NCBI GenBank assembly: GCA_002424865.1 | Contig: DILC01000040.1 | Location: 65,914 to 84,116, forward strand | Reading direction: 5' to 3' | Source of the DNA: Rhodocyclaceae bacterium UBA5602 | GTDB lineage: Bacteria; Pseudomonadota; Gammaproteobacteria; Burkholderiales; Rhodocyclaceae | DNA length: 18,203 nt | Part shown: piece after piece, positions 1-7,192 of the stretch | How the letters are laid out: the number at the start of each line of letters is the position of its first letter | Position numbering within the stretch: the stretch's first letter is position 1 | Notes under the pieces: generated by a model | Databases searched by the model: none | Told to the model about the DNA's origin: nothing | What the model saw: only the letters and a program-made list of their open reading frames with translations | Translations under genes and position numbers: made by a program

Positions 1-34
1 CCTGCGCATTGTCCTGCGCATGGTCCTGCTTGGT
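1..34. repeat. short imperfect tandem repeat, 12-bp unit
   Basis: Three head-to-tail units are visible: CCTGCGCATTGT, CCTGCGCATGGT and a shortened CCTGCTTGGT. The first two differ at one base. The array touches the left edge, so its true length is unknown. If the minus frame is coding, the repeat encodes a Gly/Cys/Ala/Gln-rich motif. It could also be chance low complexity. Confidence 0.45.
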
Positions 35-92
35 TCCGCATGGCAGACAGGGACAAGGCGAACTGCTTGCGCCATTTGATCCTCGCTGTCAT
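1..92 (-). other. possible 5' end of a divergent gene cut by the window edge
   Basis: On the minus strand an ATG at 92-90 opens a frame that runs without a stop to the window edge (30 codons). It begins M-T-A-R-I-K-W-R-K-Q, followed by a short hydrophobic stretch. A TATAGT hexamer (plus-strand 111-116) lies about 19 bases upstream of the ATG and could be a -10 element. The plus-strand frame beginning at base 1 is also open, to a TGA at 106-108, so either strand could carry a partial gene here, or neither. I recognise no family. Confidence is low because the fragment is short and partly made of a tandem repeat. Confidence 0.2.
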
Positions 93-162
93 GTTTTTTG
101 GTTTTTGAATACTATAACAGGGCAATGCAGGAAAACCGTGCCCCTAGCCCCGCGATAACCCT

Positions 163-1209
163 ATGAACGCACCACTGACCTACACCCACGACACAGCCCC
201 CGAGGCAGGCACGGCAATCAGCATCCTGCCCGGCATCGAGTGGATTTGCATGCCGCTGCCCTTTGCCCTGAACCACATCAACCTGTGGCTGCTGGCCGAT
301 GGCGGAGACTATCCAACCAAGGGTTTTGCGGCCATAGACACCGGCATTGCCACGCCCGACGTGCGCGACGCCTGGCAAAAGATTTTGCCAGGCCGCACGC
401 TCACCCGTTCCATCGTCACGCATCTGCATCCGGACCACGTCGGCAATGCCCGCTGGCTGGAAGAAAAAACCGGCGCGCCAGTGTGGATGTCGCAAGGCGA
501 CTACTTGACGGCAAAGCTTATCAATGCAGGCGCCTCCCCGTTTTCAATCCCCGATTTGATCAATTTCCTTATGCAGCATGGCATGGGCCGGGATCATGCC
601 GATGCGTTTGAAAAGCGCGGCAACGCGTACAAAAACGGCGTACCCGATTTGCCTGGCAGCTATATCCAGCTGCTGGATAACGACGTGCTGCGCATTGGCG
701 CGCACGACTGGCGCACCATCGTCGGCTATGGCCATGCTGCAGAACACATGAGCCTCTATTGCGACGAGCTGCACGTGCTGATTTCGGGCGATATGCTGTT
801 GCCCCGCATCTCGACCAATATCTCCGTGCATCCGGCCAACCCCTATGCCAATCCGCTCAAACTGTTTCTGGATTCGATTGACAAATTTCTAGCGCTCCCC
901 GCAGACACGCTGGTGCTGCCTTCGCACGGCAGGCCTTTCCGTGGCCTGCATGGACGCGTGGCCGCCTTGCATCAGCACCATGCCGAGCGCTGCGAAATTT
1001 TGCTCAAGGCCTGTCACGGCCAGGCACACAGCGCGGCAGAAATCATCCCTGCCCTGTTTGAACGCGAGTTCAGCGATGCCCATCAAACCATGTTCGCCAT
1101 GGGCGAAGCCATTGCCCACCTGAACTATCTGGTGCATGGCGGAAAAATGCGGCGCATTGACCACCATCACCCCGATTACGCCCCTCAGACCATACGCTTT
1201 ATCAGTTAG
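163..1209 (+). CDS. metallo-beta-lactamase-fold hydrolase, 348 aa
   Basis: This is a probable soluble metal-dependent hydrolase of the glyoxalase II/MBL superfamily. The di-metal signature H87-x-H89-x-D91-H92 is intact. Further ligand candidates are H195 (in G-H-A-A-E-H), D210 (in S-G-D) and H255 (in P-S-H-G), so the full ligand set is present. The remaining ~90 residues look like the helical C-terminal extension of this subgroup. No signal peptide is seen, so it is probably cytoplasmic. ATG 163 is the first start after an in-frame TAG at 145-147; no clear ribosome site precedes it. It lies 9 bp upstream of phaC, and its stop codon overlaps the phaC Shine-Dalgarno, so the two are probably co-transcribed. 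The substrate cannot be read from sequence; a thioester or ester linked to PHA metabolism is only a guess from position. Confidence 0.9.
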   Translation: MNAPLTYTHDTAPEAGTAISILPGIEWICMPLPFALNHINLWLLADGGDYPTKGFAAIDTGIATPDVRDAWQKILPGRTLTRSIVTHLHPDHVGNARWLEEKTGAPVWMSQGDYLTAKLINAGASPFSIPDLINFLMQHGMGRDHADAFEKRGNAYKNGVPDLPGSYIQLLDNDVLRIGAHDWRTIVGYGHAAEHMSLYCDELHVLISGDMLLPRISTNISVHPANPYANPLKLFLDSIDKFLALPADTLVLPSHGRPFRGLHGRVAALHQHHAERCEILLKACHGQAHSAAEIIPALFEREFSDAHQTMFAMGEAIAHLNYLVHGGKMRRIDHHHPDYAPQTIRFIS

Positions 1210-1212
1210 GAG
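1208..1212 (+). promoter_or_regulatory. ribosome binding site of phaC, overlapping the upstream stop codon
   Basis: AGGAG lies 6 bases before the ATG at 1219 and shares its first two bases with the TAG stop of the MBL gene. This supports the phaC start and suggests translational coupling between the two genes. Confidence 0.75.
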
Positions 1213-1218
1213 AAACGC

Positions 1219-3126
1219 ATGCCAAACCAAGCCGCAAGCGCAACCGAAGCACGCAAAAACGCCGCCTCGACAAAGCCCCCAGGAAATACCCCAGCCAACA
1301 GCGCAAGCACGGCGACAGCGCCTGGCCACCCGCAGGACCTGGGCAAAATTTACGCGGATGTTGCCCAGCGCGCCACCAAACTCATCACCGCATACATGCA
1401 GCGCCAGATAGCAAAAGGCGTTACCCCACCCGCGGATGACCTTGGGGTAGTACAGGCCTTCACCGACATGTTTGCGAACATAATCGCCAACCCGCAAAAA
1501 CTGGCACAAGCGCAAATGGGTTTGGCGTGGGATTATTTTTCCTTGTGGCAGCAGGCCATGTTGCGTGCCATGGGCAGCGATACCCAGCCGTTGGCCACGC
1601 CTCCCAAAGGCGATAACCGCTTTAAGGATGCGCAATGGGATGAGAATTTTTTGTTTGACTTCATCAAGCAAAGTTACCTGGTGACCGCGCGTCATATTTA
1701 TGACATGGTGCATAACGTTGAAGGCCTGGATGCGCATGAACAACAAAAGGTCAACTTTTTCACCCACCAGTTTGTCGATGCCTTATCCCCCTCGAATTTT
1801 GCCCTGACCAATCCGGCCGTTGTGCGCGAAACGCTGGACACGCATGGCCAAAACCTGCTCAATGGCTTTAACAATCTGCTGCGCGACCTGGAAGCGGGTG
1901 ACGGCCAGCTGCGCATCAAGATGGCCGACCCAGAAGCCTTCAAGCTAGGCGAGAACGTCGGCGCCACGCCGGGCAAAGTGGTATTCCAGAATGAATTGAT
2001 CCAGCTCTTGCAGTTCGAGCCCACGACCCCGCAGCAATTCAAGCGCCCGCTGCTGATTATCCCGCCCTGGATCAACAAGTATTACATCCTTGACCTGCGC
2101 CCGGCCAACTCGTTTATCAAATGGGCGACCGACCAAGGCCACAGCGTGTTTGTCATTTCCTGGGTTAATCCGGACGAGCGCCTGGCAGAAAAAGACTTTT
2201 CCAGCTACCTCGAAGAGGGCTCGCTCGCGGCCATTGATGCGGTTTGCCGGCAAACCGGCGAGCGGGAACTCAATCTCATTGGCTATTGCCTGGGCGGCAC
2301 CTTGCTGGCTTCCACACTGGGCTATATGGCCGTTAAAAAAGACCCGCGCATTGTCTCCGCGACCTTCTTTGTCACCATGCTGGACTTTTCCGAGCCAGGC
2401 GAGCTGGGCGTCTTTATCGACGACAAACAGCTCGATTCGCTGGATAAAAAAATGCAGGCGCGCGGTTATCTCGATGGCAGCGAAATGGCCGGATCATTCA
2501 ACCTGCTGCGCGCAAACGACTTGATCTGGTCGTTTGTGGTGAACAACTACTTGATGGGCAAACAGCCCTTCCCGTTTGACCTGCTGTACTGGAATTCCGA
2601 TTCCACGCGCATGCCCAGGAAAATGCACAGCGAATATCTGCGCAACATGTACTTGAACAACCTGCTCAAGAAACCGGGCGGCATCACCTTGCTCGACACG
2701 CCGATCGACCTCGCCAAAATCACCACGCCCAGCTACTTTATTTCCACCATTGAAGACCACATTGCGCCGTGGAAGAGCACCTACCTCGGCGCGGGTTTAT
2801 TGGGCGGCCCGGTGCGCTTTGTGCTCGGCGGTTCAGGGCACATCGCCGGTATTGTCAACCCGCCCAGCGCGGGCAAGTATGGCTATTGGACGAATGGGGG
2901 CAAAACCGGCGGCAAGAAAAAATCCTTGCCTGAAAGCGCCGACGAATGGTTTAGCGGCGCTGAAAAACACGAAGGCTCCTGGTGGAATGACTGGCAAGCC
3001 TGGATTACGCAATTGAATGCCGAACAAGTGCCCGCACGCGATCCGGCCAAAGGCAAGTTAAAGATACTGGAAGACGCCCCCGGCAGCTACGCCAAGCTAC
3101 GCCTTGATACGCTGAAAAAAGCTTGA
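1219..3126 (+). CDS. phaC: class I poly(3-hydroxyalkanoate) synthase PhaC, 635 aa
   Basis: Polymerises (R)-3-hydroxyacyl-CoA into polyhydroxyalkanoate at the granule surface. The lipase-like box G-Y-C-L-G-G places the nucleophile at Cys357. Asp513 (in E-D-H-I-A-P-W) and His541 (in G-S-G-H-I-A-G) complete the catalytic triad. They correspond to C319/D480/H508 of Cupriavidus necator PhaC; the latter two are shifted by the same 33 residues. The N-terminal PhaC_N domain spans roughly residues 80-290 and the alpha/beta hydrolase fold follows. Residues 1-45 are an Ala/Thr/Ser/Pro-rich, probably disordered extension that makes the protein longer than the C. necator enzyme. Full length and single-gene form indicate class I. 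The start is fixed by a good ribosome site. The stop overlaps the next gene by 4 bp. No phaA, phaB, phaR or phasin gene is visible nearby. Confidence 0.97.
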   Translation: MPNQAASATEARKNAASTKPPGNTPANSASTATAPGHPQDLGKIYADVAQRATKLITAYMQRQIAKGVTPPADDLGVVQAFTDMFANIIANPQKLAQAQMGLAWDYFSLWQQAMLRAMGSDTQPLATPPKGDNRFKDAQWDENFLFDFIKQSYLVTARHIYDMVHNVEGLDAHEQQKVNFFTHQFVDALSPSNFALTNPAVVRETLDTHGQNLLNGFNNLLRDLEAGDGQLRIKMADPEAFKLGENVGATPGKVVFQNELIQLLQFEPTTPQQFKRPLLIIPPWINKYYILDLRPANSFIKWATDQGHSVFVISWVNPDERLAEKDFSSYLEEGSLAAIDAVCRQTGERELNLIGYCLGGTLLASTLGYMAVKKDPRIVSATFFVTMLDFSEPGELGVFIDDKQLDSLDKKMQARGYLDGSEMAGSFNLLRANDLIWSFVVNNYLMGKQPFPFDLLYWNSDSTRMPRKMHSEYLRNMYLNNLLKKPGGITLLDTPIDLAKITTPSYFISTIEDHIAPWKSTYLGAGLLGGPVRFVLGGSGHIAGIVNPPSAGKYGYWTNGGKTGGKKKSLPESADEWFSGAEKHEGSWWNDWQAWITQLNAEQVPARDPAKGKLKILEDAPGSYAKLRLDTLKKA

Positions 3127-3686
3127 CACAGCACGCGCCAAACCAGTCCGGCGCCACAGCCCTGCGGGTGGTGCTGGACACCAACGTCTTGCTCTCGCTC
3201 TACGTTTTTGCCGACAGCCGCTTTGCGCCCTTGCGCGCAAGAATCGAAACGGGACAGTGGCAGGCCATCAGCAGTGCGGAATGCCTGGCGGAATTCCGCC
3301 GCGTGCTGGACTACCCGCACTTTGCCTTGACCGGCGAGAGGCAGGACGCGGCCTATGCGCGGTATTGCCAGGCAGTGCATTGCGTGACAACAGTGGCGAC
3401 TGAAGAAGAAAGATCCGCACAGCTGATCCTGGCGAACAAAAGTTTTGTGCCGCGCATGAATCCCGTGACCAGGACCACCCTGCCGATCCTGCCGCTGTGC
3501 AAAGACCGCGACGACCAGAAGTTTCTGGAAACCGCACTCGCTGGCGCTGCGGATTGGCTGATCACGGCCGATAAGGCGTTGCTGGTCCTGGCCAGACGGG
3601 AGCGCCTGCGCGGCCTGTTTCGCATTCTCACGCCGGAAGCCGCTCTGGATCCGGAAACCTCCGATTTCCGCTGCCAATGCCGCTGA
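3123..3686 (+). CDS. PIN-domain protein, putative toxin-like RNase, 187 aa
   Basis: This is a predicted Mg2+-dependent ribonuclease of the PIN superfamily, close to the group annotated as putative toxin-antitoxin toxin component, PIN family. The acidic residues are in place: D19 in L-D-T-N near the N terminus, E53/E57 in the first helices, D128/D130/D131 in K-D-R-D-D-Q-K-F, and D144 and D150 in A-D-W-L-I-T-A-D. It is longer than a minimal PIN domain, with extra sequence around residues 90-125 and a short tail. The only usable start is TTG 3123, because an in-frame TGA lies at 3105-3107 and no ATG or GTG precedes the conserved first strand. This gives a TTGA overlap with the phaC stop, so translation is probably coupled. 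No antitoxin-sized gene is adjacent. Toxicity is therefore doubtful; a housekeeping RNA-processing role is equally possible. Confidence 0.82.
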   Translation: MTQHAPNQSGATALRVVLDTNVLLSLYVFADSRFAPLRARIETGQWQAISSAECLAEFRRVLDYPHFALTGERQDAAYARYCQAVHCVTTVATEEERSAQLILANKSFVPRMNPVTRTTLPILPLCKDRDDQKFLETALAGAADWLITADKALLVLARRERLRGLFRILTPEAALDPETSDFRCQCR

Positions 3687-3806
3687 ACCGCTGATGGATA
3701 CTGATGGCTGCTGCACCTTTCCTGCGCCCTTCACCTACTGGAGGGGGGCCTGCGACACGACCAACGGCGGTTGCCAGGTTTAACGAACGGATTGGCCCGC
3801 AGGGCT

Positions 3807-3832
3807 AAAAAGTCGGCGCTGGCAACACGGCG
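3807..3832 (+). repeat. intergenic repeat, copy A
   Basis: This 26-bp sequence begins AAAAAGTCGGCGCTGGC and ends ACGGCG. It matches 14080-14105 at 23 of 26 positions, the three differences being contiguous (AAC against GGT). A shorter relative lies at 7010-7027. Here CTGGCAAC (3819-3826) can pair with GTTGCCAG just upstream (about 3771-3778). It sits in the 179-bp gap between the convergent PIN and DUF1854 genes. Confidence 0.6.
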
Positions 3833-3850
3833 TCCGGCAAGATAAATCGC

Positions 3851-3868
3851 AAAAAAAGCATCCGCTTA
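3851..3868 (-). terminator. weak candidate terminator of the ABC-DUF1854 operon
   Basis: Read on the minus strand, a small hairpin AAGC-GGAT-GCTT overlaps the TAA stop of the DUF1854 gene and is followed directly by a run of seven T (plus-strand A-run 3851-3857). The T tract is good but the stem is only 4 bp, so this is tentative. Confidence 0.35.
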
Positions 3869-4342
3869 CAAAAACCGGCTCAAAAAGTGTTGGCTGGTTT
3901 TATCCAGCGCGCTACGGTCGCGGATCAGGAACTGCAAGCCGTGGCTGTCTGCGATCAGCAGGCTTTGCGGGCCCAGGCGCCGGATGTCGTCTTCCGTTTT
4001 CAACGTCAGCGTGGTCTCGCCGCGGTTCGTTGCCACCTGCCATTGGCTGGGTGTGGCATAGGTCGAGACTTTGCGGATGGCGGTGATTTCCGGCATGAAT
4101 TCGCGCTCGGCCAAGGCCTCTTCCATCAGCGCCCGGAAAGGCACCGGGCAATCCTCCAGCCGATCAAACCAGCACAGCTCGCGCCCGTGCGGGTCGACTA
4201 TCGCGATACCCTCAGCGGGCGCGGACAAGGCAAACGCGCGCACTGGCACAACGCCTTCATGCACCATGCCTTGCGCGGTGGCAAACACCAACTGACCAAA
4301 CGCATTGCGGGCGAGCCGGCAATTGAAATGCGCATCTGTCAT
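3866..4342 (-). CDS. DUF1854 family protein associated with cyanophycin genes, 158 aa
   Basis: A small soluble protein that I recognise as the DUF1854 type annotated in proteobacterial genomes as cyanophycin-metabolism-associated. Features seen: an N-terminal strand-rich segment with V-D-P-H-G-R-E-L-C-W-F near residues 50-60, a central A-I-x-K-V-S motif around residue 108, W-x-V-x-T-N-R-G-E-T near residue 120, and a C-terminal motif I-A-D-S-H-G-L-Q-F-L-I-R-D. There are no membrane segments or catalytic motifs I can name. Its ATG overlaps the stop of the ABC transporter gene as ATGA, so the two are almost certainly translationally coupled. The divergent cphA'/cphA pair supports a role in making, handling or moving cyanophycin or its Asp-Arg building blocks. 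The biochemical function is unknown to me. Confidence 0.85.
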   Translation of the reverse strand: MTDAHFNCRLARNAFGQLVFATAQGMVHEGVVPVRAFALSAPAEGIAIVDPHGRELCWFDRLEDCPVPFRALMEEALAEREFMPEITAIRKVSTYATPSQWQVATNRGETTLTLKTEDDIRRLGPQSLLIADSHGLQFLIRDRSALDKTSQHFLSRFL

Positions 4343-6708
4343 GGGGCAACCCCCGTACCGTCCGCAACCACAGCTTCACTCAAGCTCTCGCCTAAAACAT
4401 CGTCCATTTCATCCCGTCCTTCCAGCGCATCCAGCTGCTTGGTTTGCGCGGTATAAAGCCGCCAGTAGGCCGCTTGTTTAGCGAGCAAGTCATCATGCGA
4501 GCCGATTTCCACAATCTTGCCGTGATCCATCACCACCAAGCGGTCTGCCGTGCGCAAAGTGGATAAGCGATGCGCAATGGCAATCGTGGTGCGGCCACGG
4601 ATCAGGTTATCCAGCGCGCTTTGGATCTCCAGTTCGGTTTCGGTATCCACGGCGGAAGTGGCTTCGTCCAGAATCAGGATTTTCGGGTCGATCAGCAACG
4701 CCCGCGCAATGGAAATGCGCTGCCGCTCGCCACCTGACAAGGCCTGTCCCCGCTCGCCCACCAAAGAGTCGTAACCATGCGGCAGGCGCAAAATGAATTC
4801 ATGCGCGTGCGCTGCCCGCGCTGCGGCAATAATTTCTGCGCGCGAGGCATTCGGCTTGCCATAGGCAATGTTGTCCGCAACCGTTCCAAAAAAGAGAAAC
4901 GGCTCTTGCAACACCAAGCCGATATGCCGCCGGTATCCGGCCACCGGCAAGGCGCGGATATCCACGCCGTCGATCAAAATCGCGCCTTCGCTCACGTCGT
5001 AAAAGCGGCAAATCAAATTTACCAAGGTGCTCTTGCCCGAGCCGCTATGGCCTACGAGGCCGATCATCTCGCCCGCCTTGATGTCCAGCGACACGCCATT
5101 CAACACGCTGCGGCTGCCATAGCGAAAGCTCGCCCCGCGCACCGTGACGCGCCCTTCAATGGAGGGCAAATCCTGCGGATTTTTAGGCTCCGGCACGCTG
5201 GAGACATGGTCCAGAATATCGAAAATCCGTTTAGCCCCGGCGGCGGCTTTTTGCGTTACCGAGACAATGCGGCTCATGGAATCCAGTCGGCCATAAAAGC
5301 GGCTGATGTAGGCAATGAAGGCAGTGAGCACACCCACGGTAATCTGGTTTTTGGACACCTGCCAGATACCAAATCCCCACACCACCAACAACCCCAATTC
5401 AGTCAGCAGCCCGACGGTTGGGGAAAACAGCGACCAGGTTTTATTGAGCCGGTCATTCACCAAAAGATTATGCGCATTGGCTTGCTTGAAGCGCTGGCTT
5501 TCGCGTTTTTCCTGGGCGAATGCCTTGACCACGCGCACGCCGGGGATGGTGTCGGCCAGGACGGAGGTGACCTCCGACCACACCCGGTCGATCTGCTCAA
5601 AGCCGTAGCGCAAGCGACTACGCACGAGGTGGATCATCCAGGCAATAAAAGGCAGCGGCAATAAAGTCACCAGGGCCAGCCACGGGTTGATGGAAAACAG
5701 CACCACCGCGGTCATGCCTATCATCAGCACATCGGTGGCAAAGTCCAGCAGATGCAAGGACAAGAACACGCAGATGCGGTCGGACTCGCTGCCGATGCGC
5801 GACATCAAATCGCCCGTGCGTTTGGCGCCAAAGTATTCCAGCGACAGGCCGAGCAAATGATCATAGGTCGCGGTGCGCAAATCCGCCCCCATGCGCTCCG
5901 AGACCAGCGCCAGGATATAGGTTTTGGCCCAGCTCATCGCCCAGGCCAAGACCGCCGCCGCGCCCAAACCGCCGAGATACAGCGCGATTTTTTGCGGGTC
6001 AATCGGCACCCCGTTTTGGTAGGGAATCAGCACCTCGTCCATTAACGGCATGGTCAGGTAAGGCGGGATCAAGGTCGCCGCCGTGCCGCCCAGCATCAAT
6101 AAAAAGCCGGCCAGGAGCTGCCACTGATAGGGCCTGGCAAAGCGCCACAAACGGAACAAGGTGAGCGTAGACGGCGGTGCCTCGGTTTGCGCCGCACACT
6201 GCGGGCAGGTGGTTTGCCCTGGCAAAAGCGGCGCGGCCAAATGGCTGTGGCAAGCAGGACAAGTCAATTGCGGCTTGCCGGTGCCCGCCTGCTGCTGATC
6301 AAACGCATCCACCAGATGTTTCACTGCCCCAGCACACGCCAGCGTATACCGCCAATGGGCAAGACGGCCTTCCTTGTTGCACAGCGAGAGCGTGCCTATG
6401 CCAGCATGATCAAAGCGTTGCACGCTCAAAGCCGGTTGCAACGGCCAGGATGACCAGGTCAAATCGTGCGGGCTGATCTCGCTTGCCGCGCCCTCGGGGC
6501 CCAGGAAATGGCCTGGCGGGCTTTTAAGCACCGCAGCCAGGAAGCGTTGGTTGGTGAGCACCACCAGGCCGGCGCCAAATTGCAAGCTGGGCGATAAATC
6601 ATGCACTACCCAACTCAGCACGGATTCGTCCGGCTGCAAGGCAGCCATGACCGCAGCGCGCCAAGACATTGGCATTTGATCGTTCAATGTTACCGGGGCC
6701 TTCATCAT
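4339..6708 (-). CDS. cyanophycin-associated ABC transporter, fused permease-ATPase with N-terminal zinc ribbon, 789 aa
   Basis: An inner-membrane half-transporter of the exporter (type IV) fold, expected to dimerise. Residues 1-145 form a soluble N-terminal domain. A four-cysteine zinc ribbon follows (C150-x2-C153, C168-x2-C171). The membrane domain covers about 195-480. The nucleotide-binding domain covers about 515-760 and has every motif intact: Walker A G553-H-S-G-S-G-K-S-T, Q-loop Q601, signature L657-S-G-G-E, Walker B I-L-I-L-D681-E682 and switch H713. The start could be 6708 or the adjacent ATG at 6705; AGGTGA sits about 10 bases upstream of the first. The zinc-ribbon N terminus is not part of a standard lipid or multidrug exporter. 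It heads an operon with the DUF1854 gene, divergent from cphA'. The transported substrate is unknown; a cyanophycin-related peptide or a cell-surface molecule are both possible. Confidence 0.93.
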   Translation of the reverse strand: MMKAPVTLNDQMPMSWRAAVMAALQPDESVLSWVVHDLSPSLQFGAGLVVLTNQRFLAAVLKSPPGHFLGPEGAASEISPHDLTWSSWPLQPALSVQRFDHAGIGTLSLCNKEGRLAHWRYTLACAGAVKHLVDAFDQQQAGTGKPQLTCPACHSHLAAPLLPGQTTCPQCAAQTEAPPSTLTLFRLWRFARPYQWQLLAGFLLMLGGTAATLIPPYLTMPLMDEVLIPYQNGVPIDPQKIALYLGGLGAAAVLAWAMSWAKTYILALVSERMGADLRTATYDHLLGLSLEYFGAKRTGDLMSRIGSESDRICVFLSLHLLDFATDVLMIGMTAVVLFSINPWLALVTLLPLPFIAWMIHLVRSRLRYGFEQIDRVWSEVTSVLADTIPGVRVVKAFAQEKRESQRFKQANAHNLLVNDRLNKTWSLFSPTVGLLTELGLLVVWGFGIWQVSKNQITVGVLTAFIAYISRFYGRLDSMSRIVSVTQKAAAGAKRIFDILDHVSSVPEPKNPQDLPSIEGRVTVRGASFRYGSRSVLNGVSLDIKAGEMIGLVGHSGSGKSTLVNLICRFYDVSEGAILIDGVDIRALPVAGYRRHIGLVLQEPFLFFGTVADNIAYGKPNASRAEIIAAARAAHAHEFILRLPHGYDSLVGERGQALSGGERQRISIARALLIDPKILILDEATSAVDTETELEIQSALDNLIRGRTTIAIAHRLSTLRTADRLVVMDHGKIVEIGSHDDLLAKQAAYWRLYTAQTKQLDALEGRDEMDDVLGESLSEAVVADGTGVAP

Positions 6709-6880
6709 GTATAAAAATTCACCTAAGAGCGTGGGGCGGGATCATACCGCGCTTGCCGCCAATTGCGCCCTCCCCCGGCTTCACGTTGCAGCTGCGCCTT
6801 ATTGGCACAAATTGCCAGTGCCCGCCTGCTTGCCCCATGGATCAACCCCATCCGCCAGCACCGGCCATTGGGCGACTCCT

Positions 6881-6895
6881 GTAACAGTCTGTTAC
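6881..6895. promoter_or_regulatory. 15-bp perfect palindrome, candidate operator
   Basis: GTAACAG-T-CTGTTAC is a perfect dyad with 7-bp arms around a single central base, centrally placed in the divergent region. The spacing suits a dimeric helix-turn-helix regulator controlling both directions. I cannot assign it to a known regulator. Confidence 0.45.
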
Positions 6896-6987
6896 CAATC
6901 CTCACCTGCATAGCCAAATATCTACCGATAAAATGCGCACCGGTTCCTGTGCTGTTCTTTTTTATTCAAAGAAACCGCGTAAAAAGT

Positions 6988-7005
6988 TCCTGCAAAAACG
7001 CAGGA
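6988..7005. other. small perfect hairpin upstream of cphA'
   Basis: TCCTGC-AAAAAC-GCAGGA forms a 6-bp stem with a 6-base A-rich loop. It is not followed by a T run, so it is not a standard terminator. It could be part of the cphA' leader RNA. It lies between an AAAAAGT tract and the repeat relative at 7010-7027. Confidence 0.4.
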
Positions 7006-7009
7006 CCCT

Positions 7010-7027
7010 GGCGTTGGCAACACGGTG
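7010..7027 (+). repeat. intergenic repeat, copy B (partial)
   Basis: GGCGTTGGCAACACGGTG matches the core of copy A at 16 of 18 positions. An AAAAAGT tract, which directly precedes the core in copies A and C, is here separated from it by the hairpin at 6988-7005 (AAAAAGT at 6981-6987). The match is short and could be coincidence. Confidence 0.4.
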
Positions 7028-7033
7028 CATATG

Positions 7034-7108
7034 ATGAAATCAAAAGCAAAAATCAAGGCAACGCGCAAAGAAAACAGCAAATTAAAGAAAACACCGAGCG
7101 CCACTTGA
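7034..7108 (+). CDS. possible lysine-rich mini-ORF or leader peptide, 24 aa
   Basis: An ATG at 7034, preceded by GGTG with a 6-base gap, opens a 24-codon frame ending in TGA. The predicted peptide has eight lysines and one arginine, with a single acidic residue. After the stop, TGAAAGC and CCTTTTTCA (about 7106-7126) can form an imperfect stem running into Ts. It may be a leader peptide for cphA', a small basic protein, or just a by-product of the A-rich leader, since lysine-rich peptides also arise from other frames here. No homologue is recognised. Confidence 0.2.
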   Translation: MKSKAKIKATRKENSKLKKTPSAT

Positions 7109-7192
7109 AAGCAAAAGCCTTTTTCATCGCCTGAACTTCCCCCAGCCACCCTCATCCAATCTCCCGCCACTCGGCAAAAGGCACTTGATGCT

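Larger units (their letters stand above)
6709..7192. other. divergent intergenic region between the ABC operon and cphA'
   Basis: This 484-bp gap must hold the promoters of both cyanophycin-related transcription units. On the ABC side a TATGAT hexamer on the minus strand (plus 6741-6746) is a reasonable -10 about 30 bases before the gene, but its -35 is poor. The middle carries a perfect palindrome (6881-6895) and an A/T-rich inverted repeat TTCTTT...AAAGAA (6955-6973). The cphA' side is A-rich with a mini-ORF. I found no convincing pair of -35 and -10 boxes for cphA'. Confidence 0.6.

Noticed and set aside
1..34. CRISPR-like array at the left edge
   Set aside because: The units are 12 bp head to tail with no spacers; this is a simple tandem repeat.
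889..1767. 292-codon minus-strand open frame spanning the MBL-phaC junction
   Set aside because: It crosses two well-supported plus-strand genes and shows no conserved motifs.
4777..5664. 295-codon plus-strand open frame inside the ABC transporter gene
   Set aside because: It is antisense to a gene with every ABC motif intact; the His/Ala/Gln-rich translation has no family features.
6803..6815. Sigma-54-like TGGCAC...TTGC in the cyanophycin divergent region
   Set aside because: The GG and GC dinucleotides are 8 bases apart rather than the required 10, so it does not fit a -24/-12 promoter despite being attractive for a nitrogen-storage locus.
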